Below, piece by piece: positions 10,249 through 20,213 of a DNA stretch of 64,000 nt (position 1 is the first letter of the stretch; each line of letters starts with the position of its first letter). This stretch comes from Phoronis australis (lineage: Eukaryota > Phoronida > Phoronidae), in assembly GCA_002633005.1 (NCBI GenBank), contig NMRA01000108.1:300500-364499 (forward strand), written 5' to 3'. The notes beneath the pieces were generated by a model. That model ran no database searches. It worked only from the letters and a program-made list of their open reading frames with translations, and was not told where the DNA came from. A program made the translations under genes and the position numbers.

Positions 10249-13126
10249 TTTTTTCTGCAACACTGTCTAGGCGTGGCTGCGAGTGATCAGGCGTTGATAC
10301 CTAAGAACGACGCTATCGCGACCCTGGGGCTAGCTGCGTATTGAATGGCTATTTATACCACAGGTTCGCCGTCTATTATACATCACCTTTTGCGTTTACA
10401 CGAGAGGCCATCAAAACAAGTGCAACAAAGAAAACGGTTATTTAACCGACGATTTCGTGTATTTCGATGGTATAACTATAATCGTTCGTAGCGATCTTCT
10501 GTCCGTGCTCCCGGCGCAGTGATACTCTCCATTAAACGATAGATGAACATATCATTCAAAGTCCTCAAATTGAACTAAGGGGATTTTTGCTCAATTTTTT
10601 TAAATTTTGAGTTATATGACATGAGTCATGAGTTCTCGTATTCGACATAAACCTATATCACGGGCCTCCTAGACGGGGGGTAGACGGACACGTAATCCGT
10701 CTGTAGTATTTACAGGGTTTCTACCTGTAACCGTTTGTCTGTAAATACAGACATGGATTACAGATAAACACCTCACGGAACACTGCAGTGTTGTCCTTGA
10801 AATTTTCTGTCAATATCAAAACGTGACCATTGTTGTAGACGCAATGCACAATGAAGTAAAATATATTGCAGAATTTCTTTCGGAAAAATCGAAAGCACGA
10901 AAAATGTGAAGATACACATCTGCACCGTTTATTTAGAAATTATCACTTTCGGGGGTCTCGCTTCAGTAAAAAAGTCGTATCCCCATAACCATTGACACAG
11001 CAAAACTATGTACTAGATATTTCTCACTTCATAAACTATAATACCGTATTCGTTGTCGAGTTGTCCAGGATAGCTTAAAGCTGCACAAAGGTATTTAGTT
11101 GCCTAAAAAGACGAAAGTCGAAATAGGACCTTCACTTGTCTATAGAACTCGATGTTTTTGATAGCGCTCTCTATTTCCAGATTTTTCAGCAAAGATTTCA
11201 CTTGTATGAACAGGGCTCCGCAAACGCTACCCAGAAATAGATATTGTTTGTATTGATTTTCATTTTTTCCACAGTCACCAAAGATGTCGTGTTTATCGTC
11301 TTTTTGCGATTTTTAAAAAGCGTTTGATCGTGCGTCAGAGAGAAGGCTTCCAACACCCACAGTGTCGTCCACTAGACCGAGGTGGTTTTCAAGCTGGGTA
11401 TCAAATTTCTGTCGTTCTATAGTTGTTATTGAGAAAGCATGTCCGTATTTTCCGGACATTAGAATTATATGATTTTGGCAATGACCTGTCTAAGCAACGT
11501 ATTCCCGTGGGTTTGCCAAGCTATAGCGATTTGGTAATACGTTGGGTTTTTTTATGCCTTTCAATGACGTCATCATATTAAAAACTCTCTTTCAAGACAT
11601 AAACGGAAATTTAAAGACGCGCTCTATGTGGACTTTAGGTATGCAGAGAGAAACGAGGGGGGCGTTATTCGACTCAAATATAGATGAGGACGTGTAGCCT
11701 AAGATTCGAGATGACTGCGTCGCTAGATGTGGATGTCGCTTAAGACTCAAATGCGATTAACTAACTGTAGGTTTTCTGAAAAACCGGTATCTATCTCATC
11801 ATAATTTCGAAACTGACTAAAATTATGCTTTATTCGTCATGGTTTTCGACAATAAAAATCCAACGGCGGTGTCCTTTTGCAAAAAAGATACGACCAGGTC
11901 CGAGCACGGATACAAATGGGGTTACAGATGGTCCCCTAATTGATGTAATGGGCGAATTTAAAGTGCCTCTCCGCCGTTTTCAAGTCATAATTCTCGATCC
12001 GCGTCTAGTTTTTCGGCATGTTTTTGTACCTTGTGCAATTCTGCCCTATGGGGGAGGATAAGTGGGGTAGAAAATAGACCCTCGCTCATCTTCGAGTGAT
12101 TGAACCTCGGGGTATCGCTACAGGAGTGAAATGGCGTATGAGTTGGTATGTGGAAAAGGCATTTTTTTAGTAGATAAGATAACAGGAACTAGAATAGTCC
12201 TGCAATAGCAGTATGCAGTTTCAGGGCTGGCAAATGCTTCGCACACAATTATGCCAATTACGCGATCACTGCAGCTGTAACTCACTTCAGTTAAATACAG
12301 GTACTCGGCGCACAGGGGTATGCACATATAAACATGGCTATCAAGGCAGATTAAATATTACATAGAACAAATAATGGTCATAGACGGTACAAAAAGCCGG
12401 GTGCACCGAGAAAATGATAAATGTTTAAATTATGCTGACCATAGCTAAAGGTAAGACGTACTTTATCTCAATCAGTTATTGCTTTGTTATCCAACGTTCT
12501 CAATAAGGGCCTTTAACGGGGTTGAGTGTAACTTTTTATTAGTATCATTACCTGAACTAAATGCTTTCATTTTGGTAACTGTGCATTCATATGTACACGG
12601 TTATGTATTGTTTCGTTTAAATATTGTATTGTTGCAATGTATGCGTGTTGTCCAGACTCTGATTCGATTTCTGGGAAGTAATTCCATCTATTGTATATAC
12701 TTACCTTTACTCTAGAGATAAATTCGTTAATGCAAATGCAGACCACGGGAAAATCGTGTAGTAAGTTGCAGCGTTTTTTTTTTTTACTGAGAAAGAGTGA
12801 ACGTAACATTAGCGATCTCATAGCTACATGTACAACCAAGCGAGCGACCATTTACAAAAAAATCTAGGTCTAGTGGGGAGTTGCACGACGTACAAGGCAA
12901 ACTCTAAATTCATAACGAATTCCCGCGTTTCATGAAAGCAAAATTCAACGAAAGAAGGAAAGTTTTTAACACCCACCCTCAACCTTTCTACATAGTCCTC
13001 TTCAAACAGTTGAAATAGGATTTATAAGTTTCAGGAAATCGATACGCGATCAACTAACAACCAGGCGAACATTGGCCAATGATTCTTTAAATTCTTACTT
13101 TTAACCAATGATTTTCCTTTTTACAG
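10249..13126. other. intergenic region, no gene seen
   Basis: About 2.9 kb separating MGST1-like copy 2 from the plus-strand membrane protein gene. The open frames are short, AT-biased and without recognisable motifs. The only structure noted is the imperfect inverted repeat at 10692-10761. The untranslated first exon and promoter of the downstream gene may lie here. Confidence 0.5.
10692..10761. repeat. imperfect inverted repeat
   Basis: GTAATCCGTCTGTAG plus TATTTACAG (10692-10715) faces CTGTAAATACAGACATGGAT plus TAC (10739-10761), with an inner TACAGG/CCTGTA pair. A nested hairpin is possible; no ends of a larger element were found. Confidence 0.5.
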
Positions 13127-13160
13127 GTACAGTGTGGGACATAAAACACCATTTCATGAA

Positions 13161-15707
13161 ATGCTAATGAGAATCAACGTGCGTTTGGGACTTCTTGTGG
13201 TGTTTAGTTTCGCAGTCAATTGCTTGGAAGCTAAAGATCACCGATTGGTAAAAGGACACACAGATACAGAACCGGAACCAGCTGTCAGACATTCGTTATT
13301 TCGAGGATCCAAATTTGCAAAAAGCAACACAAACCTGCCTTATACAAATGCCATGTGTTCCCTTGAACTAACTCGAAACTCAAGACGCAGATTAGAACAT
13401 CTGCTTGAGAAGAAAACAGTCTTGATAACAATGAATCTTTCACTCCCAGGTGAACTTGATGTAAAAGAGAATATACCACCCGAGATTAATCTGGAACCAA
13501 CCGTTTTCACGTGGGCAGAACTGACAATGGGACAACCATTGCTGGCAATGGATTTCCGTTACGCCGCTTTATCTTTAGGCACGCTCTCTGTACGTACGGT
13601 CAACACCCATGTTCAAATAGAGGGAGGATGTACAGCACCACTCAACCAAACAGCCGTTGACCGCTGGCATTATATGCAGACTGCACTCATGGATGCATTC
13701 TCACAGATGGTGACTAATAAAACACAGTGGTCACTGTGCACAACAAGGGTAGCACAAGAGGGGGGCCAACCTCACATTCAAGCCGTGTGTTGCCGTGGTG
13801 ACAGCAATTCCACCGATTGTGGGTATTACGTACAAGTGGAGTACGACAGCGCATGGGTGACAGTCTGTTTCGTTGTTGTATTTCTCTTCAGCCCGTTGTT
13901 GATCTTGTGGGGCCTGTCGGCTAATTACAACATATACCGAATCAGTCATGGCGGAAGTCTTTTGAGGAAGGTCCCGAGAACATCCGGGCGGTTTACTTAT
14001 GATCGCGATGGCCATGAGGATTGTGAAGAATTGGGCAAGGTTCACATACCGTCGTACGTGAAGTTATCATCTAGACAAATGAAGTCAAGTGGTGATACAG
14101 TCGAGTCATCTATAAACGGTCAAGAGCTCTCGACACAACTAAGTTACACTACAGGACAAAACGAACCTCGCAGGCAAAACATACCCATTACAGAGACAAG
14201 CGACACTGAAAGACTGTTAGGTACGACAAGCGCAAAGCAACAGTTTCCTCTGGATTACGTTGCATTGTCCACTAACACGCCCGTGCGCCTAACCAACATC
14301 CATAAATTGTTTGTGTTTAACAGTGACAATGTTTGGGTGAATAAAATACAGGTACTGGTATACATTTTAGTCGTTTTCCCGATGGTTGTTCACATCAACT
14401 TGATAGCTATCGCGGTTGTACCAGAGTATAAAAGAAAATACGAAGGTCTTTACCTCGCGGTTTACAATACAAGCCTTTGGAACGATATTTCCAAATCCAG
14501 CTTCTACGTGTACACTTGGACTGGACTTCCACTTAACGATAGCGGATACGTTATACTAATAATTTCCATCGCTATGTACATTGCAATGTCACTGATTGTC
14601 TCCAGTAAATTTTCCCTAGCCATAGTGGAGAAGAGCAACAACGATAACGCGGAATACTTTGGATACCTGAAACTACCCAAAGAGCTGCAGCCAGCAGGGA
14701 AGTACTTCACTGGTTTTGCTAAAATGTACCACAGAAAGATGCATCATCTCACGCTCATTCTTGATGTCGACTTCTGGGTGTTTTGGTTCAAGTCTATACT
14801 GGGTCTTCTCGCGTGCAAACAATGTATCAAATGTAACTTGAGATGCATCTTTTACCGGCTTGCCTGTTTCTTCTTGTACTTGATAAGCTTATTGGCGTTT
14901 CTACCAATGATTATTGTCATTCCCATAAATTTCTTGGGATTTGTCGACAAGTTCAAGAAAAGGAAAGACATCAGAAGAATGCGACTAAGGGCAGTGCTGG
15001 CTGGTATAGCCCAGTTCATCTCAACTATTATCACGTGGTGGGGGCAAGCTTTCTCCTTGTTAATATTCATAGAATCCAGTCGTGTTGTCTGCATGGTGAT
15101 AATTTATTTTGTGTTAGGCAGCGTCAAAAATCACGACGTAGTTCTACCGTACATCACCGTAGGTTCGTCGGGTTTAGTGTTTCTACTGAGGGTACTGCGC
15201 GGCCTAGATAAAAAGTATGTCAAATACACAAAAAGCGTCTTTCACGAATGTCTTCTTGAAGACGACCAACTTCAAGATTTAGAAGATATCAAAGAAAAGT
15301 ACCCTTTGGTGGTGAGACGTGATGATGGAATCCCCCTTATACCGAAGGCGTTGTGCGACCATATTATAAGCACACAGTTTCCAGTGAGGAAAGAGGAATT
15401 TATTGCAATTTGCAAAATAGCAATTGCAGCATTTTTTCTATTTCTTGTAGGCTACGCCGGAAGTATTTATCGGGTACTTTCAGCAAGTTTAGGACAAACT
15501 TTCGTGACATTACTGGCAGCCACTTTACCAAATTATATAGAGTCGATTGGCAGCAGCGATGACGATATCAAAGATGACTTGACCAAGTTCAAAGTTCAAG
15601 CGAAAATCAAGGAATTTTACGGTACTTCGAGTGTACGATATAGTTTAGAAAATGTGAGCAACTCGGTTCTGCGAAATGCAGAAAATGAAACTGTAGTAGA
15701 AAACTAA
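13161..15707 (+). CDS. unrecognised polytopic membrane protein, 848 residues
   Basis: A long uninterrupted frame preceded by a good splice acceptor (TTTTCCTTTTTACAG, ending 13126). At least one upstream, probably non-coding, exon is therefore expected. I chose ATG 13161 (or 13167) because it places a hydrophobic signal segment (INVRLGLLVVFSFAVNC) at the N-terminus; the frame stays open to 13127. An ectodomain of about 205 residues follows, with several cysteines (GGC, SLC, AVCC, DCG) and N-glycosylation sequons NLS, NQT, NKT and NST. Next come a transmembrane segment (WVTVCFVVVFLFSPLLIL), a polar loop of about 140 residues rich in S and T, then roughly seven more hydrophobic segments, the last near LGQTFVTLLAATLPNYI. 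The tail is cytoplasmic in style (GSSDDDIKDDLTKF). I do not recognise the family, so no function is proposed; receptor, channel or transporter are all open. Confidence 0.85.
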   Translation: MLMRINVRLGLLVVFSFAVNCLEAKDHRLVKGHTDTEPEPAVRHSLFRGSKFAKSNTNLPYTNAMCSLELTRNSRRRLEHLLEKKTVLITMNLSLPGELDVKENIPPEINLEPTVFTWAELTMGQPLLAMDFRYAALSLGTLSVRTVNTHVQIEGGCTAPLNQTAVDRWHYMQTALMDAFSQMVTNKTQWSLCTTRVAQEGGQPHIQAVCCRGDSNSTDCGYYVQVEYDSAWVTVCFVVVFLFSPLLILWGLSANYNIYRISHGGSLLRKVPRTSGRFTYDRDGHEDCEELGKVHIPSYVKLSSRQMKSSGDTVESSINGQELSTQLSYTTGQNEPRRQNIPITETSDTERLLGTTSAKQQFPLDYVALSTNTPVRLTNIHKLFVFNSDNVWVNKIQVLVYILVVFPMVVHINLIAIAVVPEYKRKYEGLYLAVYNTSLWNDISKSSFYVYTWTGLPLNDSGYVILIISIAMYIAMSLIVSSKFSLAIVEKSNNDNAEYFGYLKLPKELQPAGKYFTGFAKMYHRKMHHLTLILDVDFWVFWFKSILGLLACKQCIKCNLRCIFYRLACFFLYLISLLAFLPMIIVIPINFLGFVDKFKKRKDIRRMRLRAVLAGIAQFISTIITWWGQAFSLLIFIESSRVVCMVIIYFVLGSVKNHDVVLPYITVGSSGLVFLLRVLRGLDKKYVKYTKSVFHECLLEDDQLQDLEDIKEKYPLVVRRDDGIPLIPKALCDHIISTQFPVRKEEFIAICKIAIAAFFLFLVGYAGSIYRVLSASLGQTFVTLLAATLPNYIESIGSSDDDIKDDLTKFKVQAKIKEFYGTSSVRYSLENVSNSVLRNAENETVVEN

Positions 15708-16121
15708 GTTTTCTCTGCTGTCCGTCACTGAAGGCACATAAACTTTGAGGAACCATGCGAAAATGGAAAGAGCCAAATGATTCGGGGATCGGCGTGAATA
15801 AGTTGTCCTAGACAGATTTGTAATGACCAAAATAGTCAAGAGATAAAATCAATGTGACGATAATTGCAATTTCCTGAAATCTTGATTCCTGAACAGACAA
15901 GACACGGAATATAACAGCCGACAGATAGGTCCTAACTACGACACAGCCCGGAGAAGTCACGTGGGGATCGAGTCACGCGCGAAATTGATGGCAACCGGGG
16001 ATGAAGTAAGTGGCAACGGGAGAGTTTTGTTTGCAATAAACAGAGAGACCGTCCGCAAAATCAAAATAAGTGTCAGCAGAGGGAGACCTTTTGTACAGGA
16101 GGTCCACACGTCCCATTGTGG

Positions 16122-16159
16122 CCCCTTACCGCTCAACGCCAGTGGATACGTAATTTTAA
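16122..16159 (+). pseudogene. possible relic of the 848-residue membrane protein
   Basis: The plus frame reads GPLPLNASGYVIL. The intact gene at about 14519-14560 encodes GLPLNDSGYVIL with similar codons. The match is only about 12 residues and the surrounding frame does not align, so this may be a remnant of a tandem duplicate or chance. Confidence 0.3.
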
Positions 16160-16768
16160 TGTCACTTGAAAATGCGTCTAGTAGGCAATTTTGGTTGACG
16201 CCAAGATGAAACGTTGGGAACAAGAAATTGGATAAAAGATAAAAGTTTTCCGTAGAAGAGTGATTGTAGCGTGATGGGATCTTAGTTTAGGGTTATGTAT
16301 TTAGCATAGATTTAACGAAATGGAACAAGTTTGGGCCACGCACCATAGGGGGCTGGGGGAGGGAGGTCTATAGCCTCCCACTTTTTTCAGTGCTGCGCCG
16401 TCCACGAGTTAAAGGTAAGCACAAAGTGGAAATTGTGTGTTGCCACTAGCTTGAAACGCTGTTCCATCATCTATCGTTTTACAGTCTTCTAAGTCAAAGT
16501 GTGAGATACCTGGAATGGCGAGTAAATAAGCGGGGCTGCGATACGAAGGTGCAAGATTCGGCATGACTATGACTTCTGAATGGCTGAGTAAGCAGCCGAT
16601 TTCTTTCCTATCGGTTCACCTTTTTCATAAAACTATTCCAAATTTGAAATGCGGAAGGCATAAAAATTGTTCGTGTTTCTGTCAGTTTGTTCCAAATTTG
16701 TAATGAGAAAACATAAAATTGTTACTTTGCCCAAATCACACTTACTGACCTTCACGATTTATACCTAA

Positions 16769-16970
16769 AGCTTGGAATGACCAATGACTAAAAAGAAAGA
16801 ATTTTCCAGGTGATGTATACTTCCACAAATAATTAGGGTTGTGCGATACTAATATATTTTGTGTTGTAAAACTTAACTGAAATAAACGTTTTCACATGAT
16901 TAAAGGCAAGATAATGATGAAAAAGAGACTGGAAATCAGATAAGAGGAAATCTCCTGTAACTTCAGAATA
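16769..16970. mobile_element. MITE copy, CAGGGCTTGGAATGACC family (left tip lost)
   Basis: CTTGGAATGACCAATGACTA followed by TTTTCCAGGTGATG, TTCCACAAATAATTAGG and AACTGAAATAAA matches the interior of the complete copy at 49670-49920 along its whole length. The right terminus is degraded. Confidence 0.6.
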
Positions 16971-17023
16971 CCATTGCCAAGAAAGTGTCAATAGATGGCG
17001 TTCGTAAACGAATTTACCGTATT

Positions 17024-17791
17024 GGTGTACCCGTACTGAGCAACAAAACTTTGCTTTAAGTTGTCAATGTGTCCACTGAAAAATTGTACTCTTTAGGCAT
17101 CATGTTGTACTATTATGAACAAAACTTCATACCAAACGCCAACGAATGGGCAACAGAACATCAGTGTGCGACTCGTGTCTAATTCAGTGCTAGAATTCCT
17201 ATTCGCCAGGGTCCAAGTATATAATCTTTGAGCTCGAAATTATTTTTGGCATTGCACGTTATTCTTTAATACGAATACATCACAAAAGTCTACACTTAAA
17301 TCTCGAGTACTTAATGGTTTCCGCAGATGAGGTTCTAGTTGAAGTTCGCACGTTCATTAACCTTACAGTCAAGCTGAAGTTCACAATTTAACTAAAAATT
17401 CAAAATTNGGTGTACCCGTACTGAGCAACAAAACTTTGCTTTAAGTTGTCAATGTGTCCACTGAAAAATTGTACTCTTTAGGCATCATGTTGTACTATTA
17501 TGAACAAAACTTCATACCAAACGCCAACGAATGGGCAACAGAACATCAGTGTGCGACTCGTGTCTAATTCAGTGCTAGAATTCCTATTCGCCAGGGTCCA
17601 AGTATATAATCTTTGAGCTCGAAATTATTTTTGGCATTGCACGTTATTCTTTAATACGAATACATCACAAAAGTCTACACTTAAATCTCGAGTACTTAAT
17701 GGTTTCCGCAGATGAGGTTCTAGTTGAAGTTCGCACGTTCATTAACCTTACAGTCAAGCTGAAGTTACAATTTAACTAAAAATTCAAAATT
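17024..17791. repeat. assembly duplication around N17408
   Basis: 17024-17407 and 17409-17791 are the same sequence, with about one base of difference near the end, separated by one N. This is best read as two unmerged haplotype contigs, not a biological tandem repeat. Confidence 0.85.
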
Positions 17792-17980
17792 GCGAGTTCA
17801 GACTCCAGCATATACTTTAATGCTGGGGTCATCGAGTGCAAACTTGGTTTAGATTGTGAACCACGTAGACCTTAACATCCCGAGTACAGAATTATAGACA
17901 CAAACTGTCTTAAGTTTGTATTAAAGTAGATTGCAAAATGTTAAAAATTAACTTCCAGTTCGAAATATTAGACCCCGGGC
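17209..17980. mobile_element. GGGCCCGGTCTC-family element, diverged copy
   Basis: The left end GGGTCCAAGTATATAATCTT, then GAGCTCGAAATTATTTTTGG, corresponds to the left end of the copy at 48800. The right end CCAGTTCGAAATATTAGACC, then CCGGGC, corresponds inverted. The interior is artificially lengthened by the duplication at N17408. Confidence 0.55.
17408..17408. other. assembly gap (single N)
   Basis: Join between two near-identical 383-base stretches. Confidence 0.9.
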
Positions 17981-18685
17981 AGCATCTGGTGTCATGTACC
18001 GCTACAGTGTAATTGTTATCCTAAATGCAAGCATACTGTCAAAATGCCATGTTCCTCTTTCGTCATCCTGTGAAAAGGTTTATCCAAAACGTCTTTTTAT
18101 TTTGGTATTATTTTTACTTGATTATAAATTTGAATATTCAAAGTTTCAAGACTCAGAGTTTGCTCGTCTTCATCACTGTGCAAGAGACTGGGTATAGGCA
18201 ATATTCAATAAAACGCGACTTAATCTAGCAAGGATCCAAGCAGCCACTCAGCAGCAAGTTCGCTTGGCAAGGTCCTTTAATGAGCTGAGCCTGACCTCAA
18301 ACAACAAACTGACAAGAAATGACTTCTCATCTGAGTAAAACAAGTCAAGACCAATGTCATGGCACCAAGTGGTCTAAATCAAAACTTACATTCGTTTACA
18401 GAACGGCGTTTTATAGATGACAATAAACGGACACTAAGCACTTTTGATTTCACCAAAAACATGTCATTTGCTGTTTTGCCAAAATTATCCACACAGAGAT
18501 AAAAAGATTGACGAAATAAATGGGTCCTACTGGGGTCTTTCTTTACAACCATGATCACCCAAAGCCTAATTAAGTCATGCTTGTCAATCACACTGATTTT
18601 GTAAGATGTTTTCAAATGTACTACCAGTACTGTGGTTGGGAGGTTGAAAACGATAACAGGGCCTTATTTCATTTCACAAATTTTA

Positions 18686-19624
18686 AAACATGACTGTATA
18701 ACTAGTTTATACCTGTTACTTAGGGCTGAATGGCAGTCTAGTGTACCTTTAGTAGACAGATACTGGGAGAAATGAGGATGTTTTAGACAATTAAACAGGC
18801 TGAACAGTTGCTCATTATGAAATAGAGACAACTTTAGCACTGACTCAGTGCTTTGGGTAGACAATGGCAAAAGCCACAACACCAATAGTCAGTTGTTCTG
18901 TTAACAATTTATTTACACATTGTATACACAACTGAAAATAGCTAACAACAATTTATAATTACAAGACCATTAGTATGATAAAATATTTACAGGTCTTCCA
19001 GCAAAAACAAATATATATTACTTTGTAAAATCCGTGTAAAACGCAGCACGCAACTTATGTCGGCTCCCTTGATCTTTTTCTTTTAGCAGCCAATTTCTGA
19101 AAGAACAAAAATGGACTCGAGTTGGATGAACCCCATTCAAGGTATCAAGAAATGTGCCTGAGACTGTGGGTTGGGGCATTCTTCAATATAATTATGGGTT
19201 TGGGGAGTATTGACACATAATTTTAAAATACAGACCCAATGCAGGCAACAGTAAACTGGGAACAGTAATTCTCCATTTGGTTTGCACATATTATAAAATT
19301 ACATTTTCCTGGGTCTGCCATATAACTAAATATTCATACTTCGTAGTAGACGGGTGTCTACAATTAACTGAGTAACCAAGCATCGCCGACTTTTCCCCGT
19401 TTGAGTTTTAAAAAATGCAGCCTGTGGGTGGCCAACATGATCCAATTCACAATAATTAAGTATGTTTCCTGTTCCGACTGAGTACTTGACCCATCATTGA
19501 TGAAACGCTCTTTTGAGCACGTGACTCTTGGTGACACAGAACACATCCGGGTCACAACTTTCATCTCATGTTTACAACAGCTTAAGATATCCCATAGGAA
19601 TGGATGAATTAAGCGATAAATATA
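18686..19624. repeat. redundant haplotype copy of the CEP295 3' end
   Basis: Matches 19803-20739 almost base for base, including the last coding exon and the 3' UTR. Small differences exist (for example ACGCAGCACGCAAC against ACGCAGCACACAAC). The two diverge after ATAAATATA. Read as the other allele. Confidence 0.85.
19055..19096 (-). CDS. CEP295: CEP295 last exon, redundant haplotype copy
   Basis: The same 42 bases as the exon at 20172-20213 (KLAAKRKRSREPT, stop), with the same CTTTCAG acceptor. It should be left out of any gene model that uses the exon at 20172. Confidence 0.7.
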   Translation of the reverse strand, partial: KLAAKRKRSREPT

Positions 19625-19801
19625 TAGTCCAGTCATTCTAGGGCTCCAGGGGGCCCAACCTAGAAAAAATTGCAACAGAAGGTTTTTTTGCATAAATGGC
19701 ATCTTCAAACATCCCTTAGTGTCAGAAAAAAAATCTACCGAAATCGGAGTGGCGGAAGTCGGTTTTTCAAGATGGCGGAAAAAATGGCCGACAAAACCGG
19801 T

Positions 19802-19802
19802 N
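19802..19802. other. assembly gap (single N)
   Basis: Separates the two copies of the CEP295 3' end. The 177 bases just before it (19625-19801) have no counterpart in the second copy and may be a haplotype-specific insertion. Confidence 0.9.
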
Positions 19803-20024
19803 AAACATGACTGTATAACTAGTTTATACCTGTTACTTAGGGCTGAATGGCAGTCTAGTGTACCTTTAGTAGACAGATACTGGGAGAAATGAGGATGTTT
19901 TAGACAATTAAACAGGCTGAACAGTTGCTCATTATGAAATAGAGACAACTTTAGCACTGACTCAGTGCTTTGGGTAGACAATGGCAAAAGCCACAACACC
20001 AATAGTCAGTTGTTCTGTTAACAA

Positions 20025-20030
20025 TTTATT
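20025..20030 (-). terminator. CEP295 poly(A) signal
   Basis: Minus-strand AATAAA 142 bases after the stop codon at 20172. The equivalent site in the duplicate haplotype is at about 18907. Confidence 0.55.
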
Positions 20031-20171
20031 TACACATTGTATACACAACTGAAAATAGCTAACAACAATTTATAATTACAAGACCATTAGTATGATAAAA
20101 TATTTACAGGTCTTCCAGCAAAAACAAATATATATTACTTTGTAAAATCCGTGTAAAACGCAGCACACAAC

Positions 20172-20213
20172 TTATGTCGGCTCCCTTGATCTTTTTCTTT
20201 TAGCAGCCAATTT
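20172..20213 (-). CDS. CEP295: CEP295 coding exon 20 (C-terminus)
   Basis: KLAAKRKRSREPT and TAA after acceptor CTTTCAG, phase 0. This is the basic tail of the ALMS motif, comparable to the human KLRAK ending. Confidence 0.9.
   Translation of the reverse strand, partial: KLAAKRKRSREPT

Larger units (their letters stand above)
15708..20024. other. intergenic region with repeats and two haplotype junctions
   Basis: No gene supported except a short relic near 16122. It contains a CTTGGAATGACC-family MITE (16769-16970), a GGGCCCGGTCTC-family element (17209-17980) and the assembly duplications around N17408 and N19802, including a redundant copy of the last CEP295 exon. Confidence 0.6.

Noticed and set aside
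13134-13160. Start of the membrane protein at 13134
   Set aside because: Position 13134 is GTG. The first ATG codons, 13161 and 13167, directly precede a signal-like segment.
19364-20002. 212-residue minus-strand frame crossing N19802
   Set aside because: It spans the haplotype join and lies in duplicated 3' UTR and flank. The halves repeat the frames at 18664 and 20479, so it is an assembly artefact.
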